Below the pieces are notes generated by a model that did not search any database, was not told where the DNA came from, and saw only the letters and a list, made by a program, of their open reading frames with translations. A DNA stretch of 64,000 bases, from NCBI RefSeq assembly GCF_932274485.2, contig NC_065884.2, forward strand, positions 74,231,046-74,295,045. Reading direction: 5' to 3'. Of the stretch, positions 22,885 through 33,079 are shown piece after piece. This stretch comes from Patella vulgata. Its lineage: Eukaryota > Mollusca > Gastropoda > Patellidae. The position numbers were made by a program, and so were the translations under genes. How positions within the stretch are numbered: the first letter of the stretch is position 1; each line of letters starts with the position of its first letter.

Positions 22885-23030
22885 ACTGTTCTTTACAGAA
22901 CCAGGTGTAATTAGTTTTAACAGTATTTTATTCATTCACAGAACAAGGTCTGGTTAGTTTTAACAGTATTTCATTCATTTACAGAACCAGGTCTGGTTAG
23001 TTTAAACAGTATTTCATTCATTTGAAAGGG
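22885..23030. repeat. ~47-bp tandem units
   Basis: Three units containing 'acagaaccaggt.t', 'ggttagtttaaacagtattt' and cattcatt. Confidence 0.75.
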
Positions 23031-23204
23031 ATCAAACAACAGACACGGTGTATAAAAGTTATATAGTCATTTTTATTTTAATTCGTTAAATAATTTCGTA
23101 ACATATGCCGAAGTATTCTGGCCGTTGTGGCTTATTTCAACACATGACGTCGAAAACTCAGATAAATAGTTAAAATTGTACTTTTAATAAACAAGACTAA
23201 AGTT

Positions 23205-23465
23205 ACAATGTTAATTCAATCTCTTTGCCCAGCTTCAACTTTTCCGCAAATTTTCTTTGGGCTGAATCTTTTTCAGTACAGACAGAGAAAGAAATGGTCA
23301 TGTCCTTGCACCGAAATTTGTATGGGACTGACCACCAACCATTTGAGATACACAAACTTGAATTAGCATACTAAAAACATGTAACTATTTGCCGTACATA
23401 TCACCGTAAACAACCTGTTAACTCTGTTATCCTTCAACCTCTAAATAAATTATGAATATTTACCA
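23205..23465. repeat. ~260-bp unclassified interspersed repeat, copy 1
   Basis: Matches 33930-34190 over its whole length at roughly 80-85% by eye (for example 'acacaaacttgaattagcat', 'aacctgttaactctgttatc'). There is no A/B-box or coding signal. Confidence 0.75.
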
Positions 23466-23504
23466 AAACCTGCCAGAAAATGTCAATTCAAACCTTCCTC
23501 GTCC

Positions 23505-24060
23505 AATTTAGACCAACTAGGTCATTTCGGGACTAACACATGGTTCAATTTTATTTCAATAATTAGCTAGCTCCTTGGGATCTCTAGCAGTTGGAGGAAA
23601 TCGAAGGACCCTATTCCTTGCCACTTACAACCGGTAATCGAAACCACGTCACTTGACACAGGCGTTAACCATTCGCCCCTACCTAAAGCCCAGCTTAGGC
23701 ATGGACCTGAGGGGCCAGGCTGTTTACGGGGCCCTACGGTTCATGGCCTAAAGAGGAAAAAAATCAAATTCCAGATGAAAGATTCACGGTAATCGATCTA
23801 GCGGCGCGAGGGCGGATACTGGGCTATCAGTCAGCCTTCTATGTGAAGTTCCATTCGGTGATTGCTCTAGGCATCTAGCGGCGCCATGGGCGGAGACTGC
23901 GTGAGTCTGCAATACCCCAACCTTCTCTTTGATTGGTCAAAACCCATTCAGAAGGATATGAAATAATCTTTTCGTCGCGTCAGGGGTCCCGCGATTCTAG
24001 TCAGGCCCAGGGCCCCGCTTCGGTTAAGCTGGACTTTGCCCCAACCCACCCCCAACTCCC
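23505..24060. repeat. SINE family B remnant followed by a GC-rich foldback-like segment
   Basis: 23505-23690 is a family B copy (minus). 23690-24060 is GC-rich, with partly complementary ends (agcccagcttagg against ttaagctggact; ggggcc blocks on both arms), suggesting a non-autonomous DNA element. No coding support for the open frame 23933-24136. Confidence 0.45.
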
Positions 24061-24223
24061 GCTTATCCTAATGAAATGTAATGAACTATATTGTCTCAAC
24101 ACTATCGACACCTTGTGTATCTGGAATCTTGTGTAGAATAGGCACCGTGTGTATCTTGACTGCCATATCTAGAATCACCAACGTCTCACTGGTTAAATAA
24201 TTATATTACACTATTTACTTCCA

Positions 24224-24362
24224 TCATTTATTTTGACTACCACGTCTCGAATGTCGACCTTCTCGTTTAGAGTCAGTTTTACTGGTGACGGACACGACAC
24301 TATCACTGCTACCATCACTAGATAGAAGATGATCATAACAGTTGTATCCGCTATCTACATAC
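24224..24362 (-). CDS. Orphan last coding exon, serine-rich tail
   Basis: On the minus strand a good acceptor (attttatag, AG at 24364-24363) is followed by one base and 45 codons ending in a stop: YVDSGYNCYDHLLSSDGSSD, then a basic, serine-rich end finishing RHSRRGSQNK. The frame, acceptor and composition look like the end of a cytoplasmic protein. No upstream exon was found near it on this strand. It could be the last exon of the guanylate cyclase whose exons run 45817 to 33080, in which case the fibrinogen gene would lie inside that cyclase's last intron. It could equally belong to an unseen gene or be chance. Confidence 0.4.
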
Positions 24363-24929
24363 CTATAAAATAACAACAGTTTATTTAAACATTCAGTATA
24401 TCAGAGTTATGCTTATACCGCGGAGTATTCTGGCTTCAAATCATATACCAATTATCATTTGAACATTTGATAATATTACAAGAGGTCACCGGATGGCTTA
24501 GATTTTAAGTGGACTAGACAAAGTCCGAGACTTCGTTTATTATCCTAATACTTGACAATCGAGAATTAGCATCTGCCAATGATGGATATGACTGGACCAA
24601 TCTTTCCACGGAACTATCCAAACTACGATCTAGCGTGCAGGGACCGGTTTACTAACCGTTTTCTAGACCAGAATTTGTGTTCATGGCGGAAGGATTTACG
24701 TAACTGTGTTGATTTATCTGTTCGGCCTTCTAACCAATATGTCGTCTGCTCGCCCTTTCCCTACAATATAAAACATCGTTTATTATAACAATTTGTCAAC
24801 CATACTGCCAGGTCTAGCGCTAATCTCATTCTCTATAGATCTACTGTCAGGTCAAGCGAAGATGTAAATATGTTTGAATTGGACCGTGGGTGTGAGGAGC
24901 GGAGGTGGCAATTCAAAAAGTACCAACAT

Positions 24930-25130
24930 TCTAATGGTTGATGGTACTATATGTTCTATAGGCCGAGTGATGGGTTTGTAGGCCAAGTGCGTGGTACTAT
25001 ATGTTCTATAGTCCAAGTGGGTGAGTCTGTAGGTTGATGGTACTATATGTTCTATAGTCCAAGTGGGTGGGTCTGTAGGTTGATGGTACTATATGTCCTA
25101 TAGACCAAGTGGGTGGGTCTGTAGGCCGAT
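24930..25130. repeat. ~47-bp tandem array
   Basis: Four units containing 'tggtactatatgttctatag' and 'ccaagtgggtgggtctgtag'. A CT-rich run follows at 25205-25250. Confidence 0.8.
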
Positions 25131-25319
25131 CGTCGACCAATAATGAAAATTCCAATACAATAGTTTCATTGCACTTAACCTAGTAAAACCAGTAGAAGGG
25201 GAAATTCCCCCCTTCCCCCCTCTCTCCCCCTCTCTCTTTCTCTCTCTCTCATACCTTGATCATAGTACATGTATATAACACTTGAAGTGGAAAAGTGCCT
25301 TTATCATAGAATGTGCCAC

Positions 25320-25590
25320 TTATTATGCTAGTAAACTCCACATCATATGTGATAAACAATTATGATGTGTGAGAATCGACAAAATGTGTGAGAGTGCCTT
25401 TACCCGTCATTCTAGCAAACACCCTTGTTGTGTGAGAAGTAATTAAAATGTGTGGGAGTGCCATTACCCATTATGCTAGTAATCACCCTTGTTGTGTAAG
25501 AATCAATAAAAATGTGTGAGAGTGCTTTTACCCATTATGCTAGTTAACATCTTTGTTGAATGAGAAATGCGTGAGAGTGCCTTTATCCTA
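25320..25590. repeat. ~65-bp tandem array
   Basis: Four diverged units with 'tgtgagagtgcctttaccca', 'ttatgctagtaa' and 'cacccttgttgtgtgagaa'. Confidence 0.8.
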
Positions 25591-26004
25591 GTAAATTCAT
25601 TAAAAAAACATCCCTTGAATATTCTTTAAAAATAAAGACGATGCCAAAAAACCCGTTATTTTAAACGTGGGATAAGGAAATTGTGTGTTTTATAGAAAAT
25701 ATATCATATTAACTCAAATATCCCCCTCATTTCAACATATAAATGGCTGACGGCGATATCCGAGAGGAACAAAAGAATGATAGTTTCCACATGCTGCCAT
25801 TACTTGAATCGTGTTTTACACACCACGTGTAGATAATACAGATTATATAACACACCACGTGTTAATTTGAATTGTTTTAAAGTCGACATTTGTAAAATTT
25901 AAATTATAAAAACTTCCCTTCCCGTCTATTAAAACTTGTCGTCAGTTGAATATAAAGTTTAATAGACCACCGACGTGAAAACAATTATGGTGGATGAAAA
26001 ATGA

Positions 26005-26220
26005 AATGAAATAAAATTTGGTTTAACGTCCTACTGTTCTACTCCTATACTGGGCTAATGAAGACGGGCATACGCCATACAGTGTGCTATGAGGGAAATT
26101 TTGCCTGGGCAGCGGCACTATCGCCTACTCTTATATCGAATTCCAACTGCCAAGAGATGTTTTACGTGCATTCCAATGTATACACGGGACCTCGGTTTTT
26201 CATCTCATCCGACGGACAAA
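26005..26220 (-). repeat. SINE family A, tail half
   Basis: Minus copy from gaaatgaaataaaatttgg to 'catctcatccgacggac'; the head is missing. Further degraded family A pieces lie at 26570-26790 and 27110-27250, and a family B piece at 26850-27010. Confidence 0.75.
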
Positions 26221-27769
26221 ATGGCATTCTCAATATGACAGAAGATTTGTTTTAGTTGGACATTGAACTCAATTCCTTCGTTTTATAAACACAGCGGTGA
26301 CGAAATGTGGCTTGAAGACATCCGGACAGCAGTGAAATGTCTGTTAGGAATACAAAACACAAAGACGAGAACTGTTTGTATTAGCGACATATAATTGATA
26401 ACATTATTTCACTATGAATACAAGAAAAGGTATGTTTATATTTTACATGCTACAAGCCCGAATCATTCGGTACACTATTTGTTTTCATACCATTTATAAC
26501 GTGCACTACGTCATATTGATGACATTTAAAGTAGCAGGGGATGAAGTGTTTCATAGCTCGGATAATTGAAATCAAATAAAGTCGGGTCTAACGGCTCTAC
26601 ACCGACTACGCTATCGAAGACCGGCGTACGTTATACAGGGTACAATGAGGGAAATGTTTCCCGATCAGCAGCACTACTGCCTACTCGTATTTTGAATTCC
26701 AACTGTCAAGGATTCTTTTAGGTGCACACTAACGTGAACACGAGGCCTCGTTTTTTTTATCCCATCCGTAGGACTTGACGGTTCTTGCCTGCTAAAGAGA
26801 GGGAGGGAGAGAGATAGAGGGGGAGCGATAGAGAGAGTTTATTTGTTTTGTAGCTCACGAGAAGTGTCTAAAGCTGTGAGGGAAACTAGGCGACCCGGAG
26901 GAAACCCACGCGGTTAGCTCACAAGTAAATGTCTTAAGATGTGAGAGAAAATATGGTGACCCGGGGGAAACCCACGAGATTAGAATAGCAAACCTACTCC
27001 TTGTCACTCAAGTTAATGACAGACATAATATTAAAAGTTCTAAGATGTACCGGGTTTGATACCGATGTTAGTTCCTAGGAATATTCATGTCGGATTTCCC
27101 CGTCTTAAAAGAGAAAAGTTCCTACTGGGCTAATTGACACAGGCATACACCATGCAGTGTCTACTCCTATATGACTTTCAACTGCCAAGGGATCTTTTAC
27201 GTGCACGACCATGTATACAAGGGACCTCTTTTTGCGTCCTATCCGAATGACTACGGTGTCCATCTGTCTAGATACAATAGATTAAACAACATTTGGTTTT
27301 AGTAACAAAAGTACACCGAAAATAAATCTCATGTATTGTTGTAAAATATCCGCCAAACCGTAGCTTTAAATGGGAAACCCGATGTCCCACATGTGACAAG
27401 TGACAAGAAGAAATGTAATATATATTCCATCCTCGATACGGAACTAGGTTCAAGTCGTGACACACAATGTGTTCAGTTCCCCGGTTCCACTGTTACAGAG
27501 AAAAGTTCACGAACTGGAGAGGTCAACTTGACGGAAGTTAACAGCGGAAAAACACAGGACATGTGGAAACGATCGTATTATAGAATTTATTTGTGTGAAC
27601 ATATGTTCTGTATCTGAATCTAATTCTCTCTACAAGAACTCAAGTTGCTGTCTTTCTTTGTACAAACATCGACACCACAGACAGAGAGAGACATGTCGGA
27701 TTTCTAAAGAACAAAGAAATCATTATTTTGGGATAATATTTAATTAAAAGGTAGGGATGTAGTTTTATA

Positions 27770-28015
27770 AGTTTGTCGCTTATTATTATTATAAAGTAAA
27801 TTGTTATTAATTAAAATAACCAGTTTATTATTATTATAAAGTAAATTGTTGTTCATTAAAACAACCAGTTTATTATTAGTCTAAAGTAAATTGTTATTAT
27901 ATAAAACAACCAACTTATTATTATTATAAAGTAAATTGTTGTTAATTAAATCAACCAGTTTATTATTAGTATAAAGTAAATTGTTATTATATAAAACAAC
28001 CAGCTGGACTTCCTG
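27770..28015. repeat. ~46-bp AT-rich tandem array
   Basis: Five units of 'tttattattattataaagt' plus 'aaattgttgttaattaaa' and caaccag. Confidence 0.85.
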
Positions 28016-28425
28016 TTTTAACCTGTTTTTTTATTATGACAAAGGGAGAAGATGACCCGCCCTCGCCTCTCACGACAGCGATTTTATAAGTGTGTTTTAA
28101 ATTGACTTTTTGATATACAAGAACTTTTTATTTTGTGTTTTTTTTACCAATCTTAAGGTGACTTTTGATATACACGGACGTTTTTATTTTGTGTTTTACC
28201 AATTTTCAACCCATTACGTGTAAATAATTAAATTAAATCAATCTGTCCATAATATCATATTTAATGTATTGGATGTTAAATCTGTAATAAACAACAACCA
28301 ACTTGTCGGATAATTACTGATATAACTGTCAGTCGCTGTGGCCCAGTTAATAAGGTGTGTTCACTATCCATAGTAAGGTGAAGGTTTACTGTCCAGGCGG
28401 TCTCACGGTTCGATATCTCTATGCA

Positions 28426-28608
28426 TCGGCGTACGGGGAAATTTTTGACTTGGGGGGGGGGGGGGGCGGTGGTGTTTGGTGCCCAAAAAATGTAGTTAGG
28501 TTCTTAGTATGTTACATAATGATAATAAATTGGACACATTCAAAAACACAATATTTTTTTATACAACTGTGTGCCCCCCCCCCCCCCCCCCAGCTCCTAC
28601 GCCTATGT
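28426..28608. repeat. Foldback-like segment with opposed G and C runs
   Basis: A run of about 17 G at 28450-28468 and a run of about 20 C at 28573-28592 lie about 105 bp apart. The outer motifs ggcgta (28429) and tacgcc (28599) are also inverted, so the segment can form a long stem. Probably a small inverted-repeat element. Confidence 0.5.
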
Positions 28609-28924
28609 CTCTATGCATGTTGGTCTAGAGAGCTCTCCGTGCATTCCCTTGTCAGTGGAGCCCCGGATAGGGACAGTGTCTAGTCGTTCAGGTGGAACGA
28701 AAATCAACCAATTTGTTACACGATTTACCGTGATAGGCAAGGTTACAATATTTTAAAAGTTGAATATTCAAAAGAAGTATTATTCGTCCATATCAAATAG
28801 AATTTCCACCCAATCAAATATTTAATAAAACGGGATTCACTCCATAAAACCTGTAATTTATACAATAGTGTTCAATTTATTATTAAAATAAAATTTATTT
28901 ATTTATTTATTTAGTTTTTATGTA

Positions 28925-29245
28925 GTCGAATATCGTCGTTACCCCTGTCCGTCGGTCAGTCGTCCATAATTACTTGTGAACGCTCTAGTAGCCATATAAA
29001 AGTAGGACTAACTTTTTCTCATAGCACAAGGGTTTCCGATAACAGGAACAACTAAAGTTATTATCTATCAGTACAAGTTTGGTGAAATGAAAATGAAATG
29101 GGGTTTAACGTCCTATCGTTCTACTCCAACCGGGATAATGAAGACGGCATACGCCATACAGTGTGCTATGAGGGAAATTTTGCCCAGACAGCAGCGCTAC
29201 GCCCAACTCTTTCTCAAATTCCAACTGCCAAGGGATCTTTTACAT
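28925..29245. repeat. 150-bp repeat fragment then SINE family A (minus)
   Basis: 28925-29000 matches the 9515-9925 repeat. 29085-29245 is the tail half of a family A SINE (gaaatgaaaatggggtttaa to caagggatcttttac). Confidence 0.7.
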
Positions 29246-29497
29246 AGTAATAATTAGCACCATGAAGAACTTGAAACCTATCAAGTTTTGATTATCTCTT
29301 GTAAATACTTAGTGACTTGTTGCCCTTGGTCAGTTTTTATCTTCTTGTAAATGCCTTTGAGGACTGGACCACATAGACGACTTTGCTACGTTGTCTGTAA
29401 ACCTATTGTTTTAATTTATAAATATTATAAATAATAAGAATATGCAATTTCACATTTTGATTTGAAATTTATTAATACGTTTTGTATATTTCAGACG

Positions 29498-31938
29498 ATG
29501 ATTGGGTTGTACTCGGCCACCATATTGTTGGTGGTGACGTGTCTATATCCTAGCAACTGTCAGACACCTGACAACATCTGTCAATCATCAGCATATCGTA
29601 ATCTACCAACGGGACTTCAGAATGAACATCAGTGTATGGTCCTAGAACGCTTACAACTCGACATGCAGAACGAAAAATTAACAAGAGACCGACAATTTAA
29701 CAGTATTCTAACGTACGTAATTCTATTCTATTCAATAAAACGTACGTAATTCTATTCCATTCAATAAAAAGACAGGGAACAGTATTCTAACGTACGTAAT
29801 TCTATTCCATTAAATAACAAGCTTGGCAAATGGGGTTAACGTCCACTCGATAAAAGAGGCAATTTTGGGACTAACACATGGTTCAATAATTCAGCAGTTG
29901 GAGGAAACCGGAGGACCCGGACAAAACCCACAAGATTGGGCACACGAGCCCAGCCCCTGTCAGTTACAAGCATGGGATCCAGGCCTCATCACGTGATTCA
30001 ATGATAGACCTTATGATCTAAATGGCAATCAATAGACCACTCGACCAATCAAATCCCTGGGTTAGAATCCTAGTGTGACACTTTTAGGGCACAATCCTCC
30101 TCCCATCACGTTTTGTTTTTGTCCTATAAGAACGACTAGACCTTATTTCGTGCCATTCACCACTAACACTGGAAACCCCCGAGAAACACCAAGTTGGAAC
30201 CCGAGACATCCAGCATAGTTAGTGATCCAGCACCATATTCGCCGATCCACCGTGGTCCCTCTTCTTGCTTATATACCTTATTTACACCGAGCCATTGTAG
30301 TCCCCTTTCTTTCTAATACCTTATTTACACAGAATGTTGAATTTATATAAATTATGTGTTTGAATTGTCTTGTTATTTAGGAAGTTGTCTCGACTTGATA
30401 TTAAAATGCAAGCTGGATTTCATCGTGTTAAAGATATGCCGAGTGCCAACAGAGCGAGAGGATTCCCAGCTCTTAAAGATATAACAGTGGCAAGAAGTAA
30501 GTTTTACCTTTTATTAATCAACCTTAAAATCATATGTATTGTAAAAGATGGGGTTGATTTACAAATCAATAGGGTTCTTCCTGTCAATAGGACACACAAA
30601 CAATTTCAGACTGATTGGATCGCAACTGATGCCTCGACGGTGCTAAGTTCGTAATAATGGGAAATGTTCCTAAAAGTTATTTAAAATCGTCGAAATCCGT
30701 ATAGAAATATTAGGATTAACAAAGACCTAGTTTATACTTCGTTGGTGAGAAGCAAACTCAGCTCAATGAATATGGCGCCGGCGTACTAACAAAGAGGCCC
30801 CGGGTTCGATCCCGGTGTCGACAGCGACAGTTATAAAAGTGTCTAGTCTTACGGAAAATACGAAACACAACGAGGTCCATCTATATACTCGTTGCTGGAG
30901 TGCACGTAAAAGAACCCTTGACATTAGGATATAGAGGAAGAGTAGGCGACCCACAACATAGTGTATGTCACACTTCATTAGACCACTGCACAGGGTATGT
31001 CACACTTCATTAGACCACTGCACAGGGTATGACAGACTTCATTAACCCACTGCATACTGTATGTCAGACTTCAGTAGCCCCTACATACTGTATGACAGAC
31101 TTCAGTAGCCCCTACATAGTATATGTCGGACTTCATTAGCACAGGGTATGTCAGATTGCATAACCATGTCAGACCTCATTAACCCACTGCATAGGGTATG
31201 TCACACTTCATTAGCCATTATGTTTGATGTGATTTGTTTGTTTCAGATTGTTACGAACTGAAAATGAGTGGTCTCAATCTTAGTGGAGTTTATCCTCTTA
31301 AACTTCCCAGTGGATACGTCGTTAACGTTTGGTGCGACATGGAAATGCAGGGTGGTGGATGGACTGTGATTCAGCGACGTTTTGACGGATCAGTGAACTT
31401 TACGCGAGGATGGGACGATTACGCTTTCGGATTCGGAAACGTGAATTCCGAGTTTTGGTTGGGTAATGAGAATATATATTACATGTTGCGCAACACGAAT
31501 TACACGCTACGCATTGACCTCCTGGACTGGGAGGATCAACACGCATGGGCACAGTATGATTATTTTAAAGTGGCTAGTGAAGAGAATAAATACAAGCTGA
31601 CGGTCAATGGATTCTCGGGGACGGCCGGCGATTCCCTCGCCTATCACAATAATATGTTCTTCAGTACCATGGATCGTGATCACGACAAATGGTACGCTAG
31701 TTGTTCCCATAAAGATCGGTCCGGTTGGTGGTTTAACGCCTGCAGTTACGCGTCACTCAATGGAATATTTCACCCCAACGGAGAACAGAATATCACACCA
31801 GATGGCGTTATTACTGGCATCACGTGGTTCGAATGGAAACAGAACCTCGCGTATTCGATGAAGCGCGTGGAGATGAAGATCAAACCGAGGGTAGCCTTAA
31901 TGGCGGAAGCAGAAGGCCTCATCGGAGGATATGACTGA
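29498..31938 (+). CDS. Secreted fibrinogen-related protein (FReD lectin-like)
   Basis: Three coding exons: 29498-29712, 30381-30496 and 31247-31938, phases 2 and 1, total 340 residues. An acceptor (tatatttcag) three bases before the ATG implies a separate 5' UTR exon. Residues 1-22 (MIGLYSATILLVVTCLYPSN-) form a signal peptide. A short linker follows, with no clear collagen or long coiled coil. The last exon encodes the whole fibrinogen C-terminal domain: NCYELKMSG, VWCDMEMQGGGWTVIQRR, GFGNVNSEFWLGNENIY, the calcium-site-like MDRDHDKWYASC and GWWFNACSYASLNGIF. Such proteins bind acetylated glycans and act in invertebrate innate immunity. It is convergent with the guanylate cyclase. The ligand is not predictable from sequence. 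Confidence 0.9.
29710..29820 (+). repeat. Tandem copies of the fibrinogen-gene exon 1 donor
   Basis: The donor context aacgtacgtaattctatt occurs at the true site (GT at 29713) and again at 29742 and 29792. The third copy also repeats the last exon bases (aacagtattctaac). Confidence 0.85.
29825..30020 (-). repeat. SINE family B copy, diverged
   Basis: Blocks 'ggggttaacgtccactcgat', 'tttgggactaacacatggtt' and 'cagttggaggaaaccggagg' in family B order, in intron 1 of the fibrinogen gene. Confidence 0.65.
30770..31220. repeat. SINE remnant and ~31-bp tandem array
   Basis: 30770-30960 has a tRNA-like B box (ggttcgatccc) and family A-like blocks, plus orientation. 30955-31220 is an array of 'tatgtcacacttcattag' plus 'accactgcacaggg' units ending about 25 bp before the last fibrinogen exon. 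Confidence 0.65.
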
Positions 31939-32484
31939 TTTTAACAGTTGTATTCCTGAACGAATATACCGACATTTATTCGTAGAGAACTTTCTTGTTT
32001 TTACTAAAATACTAAAGTATATGAAAATGTTTTCTGGTCACAGAAGAGCTTCTTATGTATAAATTCATGCCATTATATAATTGCTGGTGATTTTTTTTAT
32101 TTATCCTTTTTTTAACACGTCCTGTAACAACATAGTGGTGGGAGCAGAGTACACACCCAGCAGGGGCGTGTTCAGGAATGTGAGCAGCGTCAGGGTTGTC
32201 GGGGGTGGAGGGGGTCAACGTCATGTCCGGCGCCAGGTTTGGTTGATTACTAGAATTTTTTAAAATTAAAAACTTCGAGACAAGATTTCTGATCATTTAG
32301 ATATCATACATGTTTATGATTAGAATTGAGTGGAGCCAAAATGGTGAGAATTCTTCTTACGTTATTTGAATGACGAATGCCCTGATCCCTTTAAGGACAT
32401 GTTCCTGCAAACTTCCTCCACCCCTCAACCTACATTCGACAGACTTTCAAAACTTGTAAAATGTCTCTACTTTTCATTCATTCA

Positions 32485-32715
32485 AAGCTATTCAATCCTT
32501 CTAAACGATACTGAGATGTCATTAGATCTATTGATTGTGTTCCGCGTCCTTTCTGCTAATCTTTGGACATGTTTCTGGGAAACCCCCAGCAGGGACACCC
32601 TTTCCTCTGCGCACCACCGCTGACGAGAATTCAATGAATATGATGTAACGAATCTGTTGGTGTATCCATGGTCTGACATTTCACTCCCCTGTCCTTGTCT
32701 ATCTGATGTCCGTCT
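32485..32715 (-). other. Possible C-terminal tail exon of the guanylate cyclase
   Basis: An open minus-strand stretch (from about 32750 to the stop near 32488) includes GSEMSDHGYTNRF and SYSLNSRQRW. If entered at an AG ending near 32686 it continues the cyclase in phase 0, and a GT at the following CGGTGG gives a phase matching the orphan exon at 24224-24362. The acceptor has no pyrimidine tract and the donor is weak, so this is only a candidate. Confidence 0.2.
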
Positions 32716-32919
32716 GTTAACTGAACCGCTTGGTGAATTTCAACCCAAATATGGTAGGTGTAATACTTGACTGGTCACTGGCTATCAACGTGTGTGGGTA
32801 TGGTAACTGGTGATCACTATACATGTTTACCTCTATTTAACTTTGTGGTTATAACCCATACCGCTAAACTATTGGTGGTTGTAACGTTAGTCTACCAAAT
32901 ATCAATTACAGTCTAACTT

Positions 32920-33060
32920 GGGTACTTGTTTATCATGTAGAGTCTAACTTGGGTACTCAGTTGTCAATTAAAGTCTAACTTGGGTAATCGGTTGTAGTTT
33001 AAAATCTAATGTAGATGCTCGTTTTTCAATTAGAATCTAACTTGGTTGCTCGTTAGTGAA
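32920..33060. repeat. ~33-bp tandem units beside cyclase exon 10
   Basis: Five diverged units of 'agtctaacttgggtactcg', lying just downstream (gene sense) of the exon 10 donor but not including it. Confidence 0.7.
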
Positions 33061-33079
33061 TTATGAAGAAAATTCTTAC

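Noticed and set aside
31507-31861. Frames overlapping the fibrinogen domain exon
   Set aside because: Out-of-frame shadows; the plus-strand frame with canonical FReD motifs is the real one.
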